A stretch of DNA of 64,000 nt from Multivorans sp965116445 (GTDB lineage: Bacteria > Acidobacteriota > Thermoanaerobaculia > Multivoradales > Multivoraceae): assembly GCA_965116445.1 (NCBI GenBank), contig OZ220688.1:3844001-3908000 (forward strand). The letters are read 5' to 3'. Positions 52,518 through 60,774 of the stretch are shown here, piece after piece. A program made the position numbers and the translations under genes. Below the pieces are notes generated by a model, which saw only the letters and a program-made list of their open reading frames with translations, had not been told where the DNA came from and did not search any database. Position 1 is the first letter of the stretch. Each line of letters begins with the position of its first letter.

Positions 52518-53210
52518 TCAGGCGCCGGCCGCCGCCAGCGCCGCCAGCGCCGCTTCCGGGTCGGCGGCCCGGGTCAGCGGCCGCCCGATCACCATCAGGT
52601 CGGCCCCGGACCGTAGTGCTGCCGACGGCGTCGCGACGCGGCGCTGATCGTCGCCCGCGGAATCGCTGAACCGAATCCCCGGACTCACCAGCAACAGCTC
52701 CGGGCCAAGTCGGCGGCGCAGGGACGCGAGTTCGAGCGGCGAGCAGACCACGCCGGCGCAACCGGCCTGCTGCGCCGCCGACGCCCAGGCCAGGACCCGG
52801 TCCGCGGCCAGACCCGGCAGGTCCATTTCCTCGAGGTCTTCCGGCGCGAGATGGGTGAGGACCGTGATCCCGAGCACCCGGACCTCGTCGCCGCCCGCCT
52901 CGACCGCGGCCTCCAGCATGCGCCGGCCGCCGCCCGCGTGCACCGTGAGATAGGAGACGCCCAGTTCCCTCGCCGCGCCGACCGCGCCCGCGACGGCACT
53001 CGGGATGTCGTGAAACTTGAAGTCGAGAAAGACTTCGGCCCCGGTCCCTGCCGCCTCCTCGACCGCCGATCGCCCCCAGCGCAGGACGACCCGCGGCCCC
53101 ACCTTGAGCACCCCGACACGAGGGCCGAAGAGGGAACACCAGCGGCTGAAGGTGTCCCGGTCGTCGGTGTCGAGCGCAACGGCGACCCGTTCGAGTCTCC
53201 TGCCGCTCAC
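52518..53210 (-). CDS. pyrF: orotidine 5'-phosphate decarboxylase
   Basis: 230 residues from a GTG overlapping the pyrD stop (GTGA). VAVALDTDD, EVFLDFKFHDIPSAV (the catalytic DxKxxD), TVHAGGG and VSPGIRFSDSAGDDQRR are typical of the PyrF TIM barrel. It decarboxylates OMP to UMP, the last step of pyrimidine synthesis. It is last in pyrK-pyrD-pyrF. Confidence 0.95.
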   Translation of the reverse strand: MSGRRLERVAVALDTDDRDTFSRWCSLFGPRVGVLKVGPRVVLRWGRSAVEEAAGTGAEVFLDFKFHDIPSAVAGAVGAARELGVSYLTVHAGGGRRMLEAAVEAGGDEVRVLGITVLTHLAPEDLEEMDLPGLAADRVLAWASAAQQAGCAGVVCSPLELASLRRRLGPELLLVSPGIRFSDSAGDDQRRVATPSAALRSGADLMVIGRPLTRAADPEAALAALAAAGA

Positions 53211-54148
53211 TGCGGCCTCGCCGCCGCCCCGACCAGGGAGCCGACCGAGGCCACGCCCTCCGCCTGCAACCGGTCCCGCAGGCCGTCGACAAGCCGCTCC
53301 GCCGTCCGCGGGTCGCGGAACAGCGCCGTTCCGACCTGCACCGCCGAGGCCCCCGCCAGCAGGAACTCCAGCACGTCGTCGACGGTCTCGACCCCGCCGA
53401 CCCCGATGACGGGCAAGTCGACCTCGCGCGCGACATCCCACACGATCCGCAGAGCCAGCGGCTTGATCGCCGGCCCGGACAGCCCGCCGCGAACCGTGGA
53501 CAGGACCGGACGCCGCGTATTCGTGTCGATGGCCATGCCGACGAAGGTGTTCACCGCCGACAGGATATCGGCGCCGCCGGCGCTCGCCGCTTGGCCCAGT
53601 GCCGCCGGCGAGGTCACGTTCGGCGACAGCTTGACGATGACCGCCTTGCCGGTGGCGGAGCGCACCCGCCGGACCAGGCCGCACAGGATCTCCGGGTGGT
53701 GACCGAACTCGATTCCGCCCTTGCTCACGTTGGGACAGGACACGTTCAACTCCACCGCGGCGACGCCGGGGTGGGGATCGACCCTCTCCGCCAGGCGCAC
53801 GTAGTCGTCCTGGTCGTACCCGAACAGGTTGACGATCACCTTCGGCGGCAGTCCGGTCAGGCCCGGCAGGACATCGTTCAGGAACCGCTCGACACCGATG
53901 TTCTGCAGGCCGATCGAGTTCAGCATGCCGCCCCGGGTTTCGGCGATCCGCACCGGCGGGTTTCCGGCCAGAGGCTCGAGCGACAACCCCTTCGTCACGA
54001 GACCGCCCAGCCGCCGAAGGTCGGCCCGTTCTGCGAACTCGAGGCCGTAGCCGAACGTGCCACTCGCCGTGAGGATCGGGTTCTGCAGGCACAGCGGACC
54101 CACCCGTGTCGACAGGTCGGTCACCGCAGCGCCGGCGTCCGTCGTCAC
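53207..54148 (-). CDS. pyrD: dihydroorotate dehydrogenase (class 1B)
   Basis: 313 residues; the GTG start overlaps the pyrK stop by 4 bp. NPILTASGTFGYG, GLVTKGLS, ELNVSCPNVSKGG (the catalytic Cys of class 1 enzymes), KLSPNV and IGVGGVETVDDVLEFLLAGASAVQVGTA are present. With PyrK it forms the NAD-dependent heterotetramer that oxidises dihydroorotate. Confidence 0.96.
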   Translation of the reverse strand: MTTDAGAAVTDLSTRVGPLCLQNPILTASGTFGYGLEFAERADLRRLGGLVTKGLSLEPLAGNPPVRIAETRGGMLNSIGLQNIGVERFLNDVLPGLTGLPPKVIVNLFGYDQDDYVRLAERVDPHPGVAAVELNVSCPNVSKGGIEFGHHPEILCGLVRRVRSATGKAVIVKLSPNVTSPAALGQAASAGGADILSAVNTFVGMAIDTNTRRPVLSTVRGGLSGPAIKPLALRIVWDVAREVDLPVIGVGGVETVDDVLEFLLAGASAVQVGTALFRDPRTAERLVDGLRDRLQAEGVASVGSLVGAAARPQ

Positions 54149-54972
54149 CACGCCACCTCTCTCAGATTGAATACCGGACCTTGCCGGCAGCACAGGGCGT
54201 AGCCGCCCTCCTCCAGCTCAACGGCACAGCCGAGGCAGGCGCCATAGCCGCAACCCATCGGCGTCTCCATCGCGGCTTCCCCCTCGATTCCGTGTTGGAC
54301 GGCAATCCGCGCCACGGCAGCCATCAGACCATGGGGACCGCAGGTGTAGAGCGTCTCGTACGCGCGCTCCGCCTGCGCCGCGCCGGCCTCGAGGGTCGCC
54401 GCAAGCGCCTCGGTAACCACTCCTCGAGCACCCGCCGTACCGTCCTCCGTCGTTCTGATCAGCCGCCCGCCCGTGCTCTCGCTCAGGCGCTGGAACTCCT
54501 CCGCCTCCACCAGATCGTCCGCGCCGTGCCCGCCGTAATAGAAGTCGAAGGGCTTTCCCTCACGCGCGAGCGCCTGCGCCAGCAATCCCAGACCCGCCGA
54601 TCCTATGCCCCCGGCCACCAGGGCGGCGCGCCCGCCGTGCGGCCCATTGGATCCCATACTGTGGAACGCTCTCCCCAAGGGGCCGAGAACGGGGACGTCC
54701 TGGCCAGGGAGACAGGCCGCGAGTGCCGCTGTTCCTCGGCCGATCACCTTGCCGAGAAGCGAGATGGTCAGGGCGCCGGTTCCGACCGGCTCCTGGTTGT
54801 AGACCGAAAAGGCTCGCCTCAGGTAAGGCTCCGCCTGGTTGGCGCCGGCCACCATGACGAACTGTCCGGGCGCGGCGGGCTCCATCCCGGCCACCTGGAT
54901 CCGAAGCAGGAAGTGCTGAAGGGGCAACGCACGGAGCTCGAGTACTTTTCCCCTCGAGTCCAGCGCCGCCAT
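54145..54972 (-). CDS. pyrK: dihydroorotate dehydrogenase electron-transfer subunit
   Basis: 275 residues from ATG 54972. It has an FAD-binding barrel (LRRAFSVYNQ), an NAD-binding part (LVAGGIGSAGLGLLAQAL, TCGPHGLMAAV) and a C-terminal 2Fe-2S cluster site (CGYGACLGCAV ... ALCCRQGPVF). It passes electrons from PyrD to NAD+. A possible -10 (TACCCT) lies 10 nt before the start. First gene of the pyrKDF operon, divergent from the phosphatase gene. Confidence 0.95.
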   Translation of the reverse strand: MAALDSRGKVLELRALPLQHFLLRIQVAGMEPAAPGQFVMVAGANQAEPYLRRAFSVYNQEPVGTGALTISLLGKVIGRGTAALAACLPGQDVPVLGPLGRAFHSMGSNGPHGGRAALVAGGIGSAGLGLLAQALAREGKPFDFYYGGHGADDLVEAEEFQRLSESTGGRLIRTTEDGTAGARGVVTEALAATLEAGAAQAERAYETLYTCGPHGLMAAVARIAVQHGIEGEAAMETPMGCGYGACLGCAVELEEGGYALCCRQGPVFNLREVAW

Positions 54973-55036
54973 GGCGCAGGCGAGGGTAGCATTCCCTGCG
55001 CGTTCCGGTCGAAGGCGACGGCCCCCCGTCCCCCGG

Positions 55037-55042
55037 TAGAGT
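55037..55042 (+). promoter_or_regulatory. -10 element close to the phosphatase gene start
   Basis: TAGAGT, 8 nt before GTG 55051; it supports that start over the long upstream open frame. Confidence 0.45.
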
Positions 55043-55050
55043 TGCCCACG

Positions 55051-56727
55051 GTGAACAGGGAACGGCTGCTGAGTTGCGCTGCTTGCGGGATACCCGGGCT
55101 CCTGGCCGGGATCCATGTGACCGGACTCCTGTTCTTCCTCAACCCCCACCTGCCGTTTCAACCGGGACCGGTCTTCCGGACCAGCGTCTACTACGGAGTT
55201 CTCGGGGCACTCACCACGATGGCCCTGTTCATCCCCTTCTCCTGGCGGGCGCCTGAGCGAGCCAGGCGGCTTCTGCCGTGGTGCCTGGCCGGCGTGTTCG
55301 TCGCCGCGGCCGGCCTCGACCTTGCGCATGCGGCCTTCTACGATCACTTCCTTCCGCCGGGGATCCACGATCGCCTCGTCAAGGCCGGTCTGGGGCTTGT
55401 TCTGGCGGCGGCGGTCACGGCCTACACGGCCTTCCTTCACAGCTACCGCCGACAGAGACCCTACGGTGCCCGCAGCCGGTTCGGGATCGCCAGCTTGGCG
55501 GTGCTCACGGTCTATTCGGTCTTCGAGCGGCGCGAGGCCTTCGAGCCGCCGCCGCAGCGGAAGCCTCGAGCGGCCGTGATCGAGTCCACGCCACCGCCGA
55601 ATCTTCTGATCGTCGGCGTGGACGGCGCCTCGCTCGACGCGATCCTTCCTCTCTCCGAGCAGGGGCTGCTCCCGTTCTTCTCACAGACCATGCGAAGCGG
55701 CAGCTACGGCCGCGCCGAATCGATCGAACCCGCGAGCCGTCTGCCTCTATGGACGACGGTGGTCACGGGCAAGTACCCCTTCCGGCACGGCGTCGTCTCC
55801 GAGGAGACGCGCGGCGCGCCGTCGCTTCGCGGCGAGCGCTTCCACCTGGCGCCCCGCGCGATCGGCTTCGGCGTCTGGGGCGACCGCGGCATGACCGAGG
55901 GCGGCCCGGCGGCTCTGCCTTCCGCTCCTTCGCTCTGGCAGATCGCGGCGGGGTTCGGTATCGACGTGTTCGCACTCGACTTCGGCGTCGGCCTCACCGA
56001 ATCGGCCGGCGCCCGGGCCGCGGCCCTCGGTTCGGCGATGGAGGACGAGCGACTCGCGCGGCTCGGAGACGGACCGCCAGCCGCGCTCTACACCGCGGCG
56101 CTCCGCGATCTGGACACCCAGGCCCAGTTGATGGAGATCCTGCGGTCCAGGTCGCGCGAAGACGACTCGGGGCTCGTCCTGTTCGCGGTGATTGACGGCC
56201 TCGCCGCCGTGTCGCACCTGTACTACGACTCCTATGAGGCGGTTCAGTTCGACGGCGACCAGGAACAGGCTCGAGTCGACCAGGCGCGCTGGCTGTCCGC
56301 CTACTACGCGTTCGTGGACGGCCTGTTGGCCGAGGCCTGGGAAGCCCTGCCCCCGCCCAGGACGTTGGCGGTCGTCAGCGCCTACGGCTGGAGGCGGTCC
56401 GGACCGCTGCGCAGCCTGTTCGGCCTGCGGGGCAAGGCGCCCGGGGGAGCAGGCGTCTCGCAGAACACGCCGGACGGACTGCTTCTGCTACGAGGGCAGG
56501 GAATCAACGAGGACCTTCTGCTGACGCGCCTCGGAATCCAGGACGTCGCGCCGACCCTGCTCTACGCACTGAACCTGCCGACCGCGCTAGACATCGACGG
56601 CCGGGTGATCACCGAGGCCTTTGAACCGTCGACGCTGGCTCGACGGCCAATCGCCTTCGTGCCGTCCTACGAAACGGCCGCCGGCGCCGCCCAAGGGCCT
56701 GGGTGGCGCGATCAACGCCAGCCGTGA
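55051..56727 (+). CDS. membrane-anchored alkaline phosphatase family protein
   Basis: 558 residues from GTG 55051. Four or so hydrophobic segments in the first 150 residues (LLAGIHVTGLLFFLN; YYGVLGALTTMALFIPF; CLAGVFVAAAGLDLAHAAF; LGLVLAAAVTAYTAFL) are followed by NLLIVGVDGASLDAILPL, the metal-binding start of the type I phosphodiesterase/nucleotide pyrophosphatase fold, with RLPLWTTVVTGKYPFRHGV carrying the nucleophile Thr. IQDVAPTLLYALNLP is the family ending. The substrate is unknown; a phospholipid or glycan modification role is possible. The last codons resemble a worn type B element. Confidence 0.85.
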   Translation: MNRERLLSCAACGIPGLLAGIHVTGLLFFLNPHLPFQPGPVFRTSVYYGVLGALTTMALFIPFSWRAPERARRLLPWCLAGVFVAAAGLDLAHAAFYDHFLPPGIHDRLVKAGLGLVLAAAVTAYTAFLHSYRRQRPYGARSRFGIASLAVLTVYSVFERREAFEPPPQRKPRAAVIESTPPPNLLIVGVDGASLDAILPLSEQGLLPFFSQTMRSGSYGRAESIEPASRLPLWTTVVTGKYPFRHGVVSEETRGAPSLRGERFHLAPRAIGFGVWGDRGMTEGGPAALPSAPSLWQIAAGFGIDVFALDFGVGLTESAGARAAALGSAMEDERLARLGDGPPAALYTAALRDLDTQAQLMEILRSRSREDDSGLVLFAVIDGLAAVSHLYYDSYEAVQFDGDQEQARVDQARWLSAYYAFVDGLLAEAWEALPPPRTLAVVSAYGWRRSGPLRSLFGLRGKAPGGAGVSQNTPDGLLLLRGQGINEDLLLTRLGIQDVAPTLLYALNLPTALDIDGRVITEAFEPSTLARRPIAFVPSYETAAGAAQGPGWRDQRQP

Positions 56728-56747
56728 ACCAGCCTATGACGGCCCGG

Positions 56748-57245
56748 CTATTTCGACCCGGCGGCTCGGTCGGCGGCCGCTGAATCGGTCGAGGGGTCGG
56801 GAAGCGCGAACCGCTGGAGAGCCGGATCGGAGTCCTCTGCCTCCGACGCCGGCTTACCGCCGCCCACGATGGAGGGCTTGGCGGGACGGGCCTTCTCGGC
56901 AGGAGTCATGTTGCACTGGCCCTGGAAGAATGCCCCACTCGCGATAACGAGCACCGGCGAGGAAATCTCCCCCTCGACGTGGCCGTTCACGCCGATCTCT
57001 ATCCGCTTCGAGGCGTCGACCTGCCCTTCGAGCCGGCCGGAGACGCTGAGCTCGCCTACCTTGACGACGCCTTCGACCACGCCACCTTCTCCGACGATCA
57101 GCTCACCTTCGGATTCCACCGTGCCGCTGAAGCGACCGTGAACCCGGAACATGGTCTCGAATCGGAGATCTCCCCGGACCTCGCTGCCGACATCGAGAAA
57201 ACCGTTCAGGTCGCCTGGAGAGTTGTTCTTGAGGATCTTCGACAT
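56748..57245 (-). CDS. bactofilin (polymer-forming cytoskeletal protein)
   Basis: 165 residues from ATG 57245. The central domain (about 12-110) is a right-handed beta-helix of short repeats: LDVGSEVRGDLRFETMFRVHGRFSGTV, LIVGEGGVVEGVVKVGELSVSGRLEGQVDASKRIEIGVNGHVEGEI. A disordered C-terminus follows. Bactofilins polymerise at the membrane and help organise cell shape or ParABS positioning, which fits its place 26 bp after parB on the same strand. Confidence 0.93.
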   Translation of the reverse strand: MSKILKNNSPGDLNGFLDVGSEVRGDLRFETMFRVHGRFSGTVESEGELIVGEGGVVEGVVKVGELSVSGRLEGQVDASKRIEIGVNGHVEGEISSPVLVIASGAFFQGQCNMTPAEKARPAKPSIVGGGKPASEAEDSDPALQRFALPDPSTDSAAADRAAGSK

Positions 57246-57271
57246 ACGGGCATTACTCCGATTCGCAGTGA

Positions 57272-58150
57272 TCACTCCGCCGAAAGCCGCTCGTAGATGC
57301 GGATCAACTCCGGTTCGGAGTGGAAGTGGATCTTCAGGACGCCACCCCCCTGGCGGCGACGCTGGATTTCGACTCGAGTCTGCAGTCTACGCGTTAACCG
57401 CTCAACTGCATCCGCAGTGTGCGGATCGCTCTCTGGAGCAGCCTTTCGGCGCCTTGTGGCGGTCTTTCGCCGCCCGCTGGCCGCGATGCGCTCCAGTTCG
57501 CGCGCACTGAGGGACTCGCGGTCAGCGCGGGCGCCGAGTTCGACCTGACTCCGTTCGTCGCCGAGCGCCAGCAAGGGACGAGCCTGTCCGGGGGTCAGCG
57601 CTCCCGATCGCAACTGCTCCTGCACCGGGTCAGGCAAGCGAAGCAGCCGAAGGGCATTCGCCACGGCAGTCCTGCTGCGGCCCACGCGGCGAGCGACTTC
57701 CTGCTGCGAGAGGCCGAACTCGTCGCCGAGCGACCGAAAGGCCTCCGCCTCTTCCAGCGGGTTCAGATCGGAGCGCTGGAGGTTCTCCACCAGAGCCAGC
57801 TCCAGCAGTTCCCGCTCGTCGTCCACGTCCCGAAAGACGACCGGCACTGTCTCCAGCCCCGCCTTCCGCGCGGCCCGCCAGCGACGCTCGCCGGCGACGA
57901 TGCGATACCGGCCTCCGGAGTCCGCCTCTCCGGTGACGACGAGAGGCTGCAGCACGCCGAGCTGCCCGATCGAACTCGCCAGTTCGGCCAACTCCTCGTC
58001 GTCGAAGCGATCACGGGGCTGCCGGCTGTTCGGCTCGAGCTGCGCGACCGGCAACTCGCGTTCCGGGCGCGGCGAGGCAGGAGAACGGGCGCCGCTGTCG
58101 GCGAACAACTCATCCAGTCCCCGGCCGAGGCCCCGCCGTCTGCTACTCAT
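57272..58150 (-). CDS. parB: chromosome partitioning protein ParB
   Basis: 292 residues. RGLGRGLDELFAD at the N-terminus is the ParA-stimulating part, ELPVAQLEPNSRQPRDRFDDEEL and RYRIVAGERRWRAARKAGL are the CTPase/ParB box, LSQQEVARRVGRSRTAVANALRLLRLP the helix-turn-helix that reads parS, and the end (KIHFHSEPELIRIYERL) the dimerisation domain. Two parS sites lie 1.4 kb upstream. Operon rsmG-parA-parB-bactofilin. Confidence 0.97.
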   Translation of the reverse strand: MSSRRRGLGRGLDELFADSGARSPASPRPERELPVAQLEPNSRQPRDRFDDEELAELASSIGQLGVLQPLVVTGEADSGGRYRIVAGERRWRAARKAGLETVPVVFRDVDDERELLELALVENLQRSDLNPLEEAEAFRSLGDEFGLSQQEVARRVGRSRTAVANALRLLRLPDPVQEQLRSGALTPGQARPLLALGDERSQVELGARADRESLSARELERIAASGRRKTATRRRKAAPESDPHTADAVERLTRRLQTRVEIQRRRQGGGVLKIHFHSEPELIRIYERLSAE

Positions 58151-58168
58151 GCGACTCCGGCGGCGCGA

Positions 58169-58927
58169 TCACGGGCGGCGAGTCGCAAGTTCCCGCGCCA
58201 AGGCCAAGTAGGCCTGGGCACCCTTGCTCTTGATGTCGTACTGGAGAACCGGCATTCCGTGACTTGGCGCCTCGGCCAAGCGGACGTTACGTGGAACGAT
58301 CGTATCGCAGACGATCGACCCGAAGTGCTTGCGCACCTCCCGGGCGACATCCCGGGACAGGTTTGTCCGATCGTCGTACATCGTGAGGATCACACCCGCG
58401 ATCGCCAGGTCCGGCCGACCCAGTTCACGCACTCGCTGAACGGTCGCCATCAGTTCGCTGATGCCTTCGAGGGCGAAGTACTCGCACTGCAGGGGCACGA
58501 CGACCGCGTCCGCGGCATGGAGAGCGTTCAGGGTCAGCCGGCCCAGCGCTGGTGGACAATCCACGAAGATGCGTTCGTACTCGTGGCCGAGACTCCCGAG
58601 CGACGACCCAAGCCGCCGTATCCAGGCGCGGTCGCGCTGCAAACCGAGTTCCGCTCCCACCAGGTCGCGGTTCGCCGGCAGCAGGTCGACGAAGGGAAAC
58701 CCACTCGGAACGATCACGTCCGCGGCTTCGGCCTCGCCCGAGAGCACCTCGAACAGGGTCGGCGGTCGGCCCGACCAGCCGAGACCGCGGCTCGCGTTCC
58801 CCTGCGGGTCGCTGTCCACCAGGAGCACTCGCCGCTCCAGGGCACCGAATGCCGCCGCCAGGTTGATCGCCGACGTCGTCTTGCCCACGCCACCCTTCTG
58901 GTTGGCTACCGCGAGAAGATCAGCCAC
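58169..58927 (-). CDS. parA: chromosome partitioning ATPase ParA
   Basis: 252 residues. ANQKGGVGKTTSAINLAAAF is the deviant Walker A, DSDPQGNASRGLGW switch I and FVDCPPALGRLTLNAL Walker B of Soj/ParA. It moves ParB-parS complexes along the nucleoid. The start overlaps rsmG by 8 bp and parB follows after 18 bp. Confidence 0.97.
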   Translation of the reverse strand: MADLLAVANQKGGVGKTTSAINLAAAFGALERRVLLVDSDPQGNASRGLGWSGRPPTLFEVLSGEAEAADVIVPSGFPFVDLLPANRDLVGAELGLQRDRAWIRRLGSSLGSLGHEYERIFVDCPPALGRLTLNALHAADAVVVPLQCEYFALEGISELMATVQRVRELGRPDLAIAGVILTMYDDRTNLSRDVAREVRKHFGSIVCDTIVPRNVRLAEAPSHGMPVLQYDIKSKGAQAYLALARELATRRP

Positions 58928-59567
58928 GACGCAAGGGCCGCAGGCACAGAATCCGCCGGTGCTGGCTGTTGGGCAGACTCATCTCTTCTTCCACGGCACA
59001 GGTCTCCACCAGGCCGGACCCGAGCTGCCGGCCCACCCAGACAACGAGGCGCCCATCACCGGGCAGAGCCTGGACCAGGCGCGTCATCGTGGCCTCCGGA
59101 AGCCGAAGACCCCGAATCGTCGCGCACTCTACCGCCCCCGCGAGCCCCGCCGCGAGTTCGGCGTCAAACCGGTCCCGAAGAACCCGCACGCGAGGAAGAT
59201 CAAGCTCGCGCGCCGCCTCGGCGAGGAAGGCCGCCTTCCGTTCCCGGGCCTCCACCAGCGTCACCCGTCGGTCGGGATGAAGCGCCGCCAGCACGAGACC
59301 GGGAAACCCCGCGCCGCTACCCACATCGAGAAGGCGGGGCTCACCGTTCTCCGCATGTTCTGAAGGCCGCCAGAACCTCCGAGCCGCCGCCGACTCCGCG
59401 TAGTGACGCCTAACCCAGTCCTCCGGCCCCGCCTCCCCGACGAGGCGAACCACCCGGTTCCACCGCTGCAGGAGCTCCGCATGCCGCACCAGCCGGTCAA
59501 TCGCCTCCGACGCCAGCTCACCACCAAACTCCCGGCGAAACAGATCCGCATGTTTCACGTGAAACAC
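58920..59567 (-). CDS. rsmG: 16S rRNA (guanine527-N7)-methyltransferase
   Basis: 215 residues from GTG 59567, giving the N-terminus MFHVKHADLFRREFG; the VFHVKH peptide is the parS site read as protein. An alternative GTG at 59597 would add 10 residues. LLDVGSGAGFPGLVLA is the SAM-binding motif and VTLVEARERKAAFLAEAARELDL follows as usual. It methylates G527 of 16S rRNA. Confidence 0.95.
   Translation of the reverse strand: MFHVKHADLFRREFGGELASEAIDRLVRHAELLQRWNRVVRLVGEAGPEDWVRRHYAESAAARRFWRPSEHAENGEPRLLDVGSGAGFPGLVLAALHPDRRVTLVEARERKAAFLAEAARELDLPRVRVLRDRFDAELAAGLAGAVECATIRGLRLPEATMTRLVQALPGDGRLVVWVGRQLGSGLVETCAVEEEMSLPNSQHRRILCLRPLRRG
59551..59566. promoter_or_regulatory. parS site 1
   Basis: TGTTTCACGTGAAACA, a perfect 16-bp palindrome identical to the broadly conserved ParB-binding site. 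It covers the first codons of rsmG. Confidence 0.96.
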
Positions 59568-59597
59568 CTCAAGACGCTCACAACCCGACAGCGCCAC

Positions 59598-59613
59598 TGT
59601 TTCACGTGAAACA
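59598..59613. promoter_or_regulatory. parS site 2
   Basis: A second exact TGTTTCACGTGAAACA, centred 47 bp from the first, just upstream of rsmG. Confidence 0.96.
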
Positions 59614-59957
59614 CACGAGTTGCTTCCTCAACAGATCCAACAACCCTCCCTCCAACAAGATCATCTCAAGACCGCAGCCACCAACGGCCTCTCGCCGAAC
59701 GAAGCAAGCAGTGCGCGCCCCCTTTCCCTCTGGAGCAGCGCCTGGGTGCGCCCGACCGTCGACGACCCCAGTGAGGTTGTGGGGTGGTGTGTGCCTGAAA
59801 GGCCGGCGGCGAAGCAACGCGCGACGCCCTCCAGCCAGCTACAGGACCGGAGGGGAGAGGGTCCCACAAGCTGGCGGGTGACCCCGGCGACCCCCAGCCC
59901 GCGACGCACACCCCACGACCTCCGCCGGAGACGGCGCCAGCCGCAACCCGAGGCGCG
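59614..59957. other. intergenic gap between rsmG and khpB
   Basis: About 340 bp without a supported gene. In many bacteria mnmE and mnmG lie here. The short open frames on both strands look like random GC-rich sequence, and no DnaA boxes or AT-rich unwinding region were seen. A CCGGCGG/CCGCCGG style symmetry is present but not clearly part of the repeat family. Confidence 0.5.
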
Positions 59958-60761
59958 CTAGACGCTGCTGATGTTGACGCGTTTGAAGTAGCCGTTGCCG
60001 TGGCTTTCCGTCTCGACGTCGGGGTCGTCGGCGAGAGTGATGTGGACGATGCGGCGGTCGGCCGGGTTCATCGGCCGCAGAGTGCGCGTACCGCCGCGGG
60101 AAACGACCTCCTCGGCCACGCGGCGCGCGAGACCTCTCAGGCGCTCTTCCTTTCGCTGCTGATAGCCGCCGCTGTCAAGGTGGCACGGGACGATGCGACC
60201 CAACCTCCCGTACATCACCCGCGGTAGAAGGTGCTGGAGCGCGAGGAGAACCTGACCCTCGTCCTCGACCAACAACTCCTGGTCCACTCCCTCGATCTCG
60301 ACTTCCAGCCGCCCGTCGGCGAGGACCATGTCCGCGGAGACCTCGAGGTCGGCCAACTCGAGCAGTTGCCGAAAGGCGCTCCGGGCGATCTCCAGGATCT
60401 CCTCCGCGTCCGGGTCTGGTTGGTCCGATCCCTCGTGCGCCGCCGAATGCTCCGCCGGCGGCTCCTCCTCGAGGCCGGGCGTTGCGTCTTCGGAAGCCGA
60501 GGGTTCAGGCCCCGCCGGGGATTCCTCGACCGCCGCCTCCTGACGGGTTTCGACCTCGGCCTCCTCCCCGGCGCCCGTTCCGACCTGTTCCGGATCGACC
60601 CGGATCACGACGCGACGGCGCTTTACGAAGCCGTGTCGCTTCTCCACCCGATCAAACACCACCTGATCGGGTGGCACCCCAAAATGATTCGCGGCCGCCA
60701 ACACGGCCCGAGCCTCCGTTTCGCCCGAAAAGAACACGCTGTTCGTGGTTGCGTTCATCAA
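59958..60761 (-). CDS. khpB: RNA-binding protein KhpB/Jag
   Basis: 267 residues. The Jag-N domain (about 8-55: SGETEARAVLAAANHFGVPPDQVVFDRVEKRHGF), a long acidic linker (about 60-120), a KH domain (MVLADGRLEVEIEGVDQELLVEDEGQVLLALQHLL) and a C-terminal R3H domain (RKEERLRGLARRVAEEV ... MNPADRRIVHITLADDPDVETES) are in the usual order. It binds RNA, typically with KhpA. It follows yidC by 13 bp, as in most bacteria. Confidence 0.95.
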   Translation of the reverse strand: MMNATTNSVFFSGETEARAVLAAANHFGVPPDQVVFDRVEKRHGFVKRRRVVIRVDPEQVGTGAGEEAEVETRQEAAVEESPAGPEPSASEDATPGLEEEPPAEHSAAHEGSDQPDPDAEEILEIARSAFRQLLELADLEVSADMVLADGRLEVEIEGVDQELLVEDEGQVLLALQHLLPRVMYGRLGRIVPCHLDSGGYQQRKEERLRGLARRVAEEVVSRGGTRTLRPMNPADRRIVHITLADDPDVETESHGNGYFKRVNISSV

Positions 60762-60774
60762 CTCCCGTCCTGAC

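Noticed and set aside
54106..55050. Long plus-strand frame upstream of the phosphatase as part of that protein
   Set aside because: It runs antisense through pyrK; coding character begins only at GTG 55051.
59602..59909. Short open frames between rsmG and khpB as genes
   Set aside because: Several overlapping frames on both strands, none with a ribosome site or domain; one begins inside parS.
59614..59957. Replication origin in the gap beside parS
   Set aside because: No DnaA boxes or AT-rich unwinding stretch visible; the gap is GC-rich.
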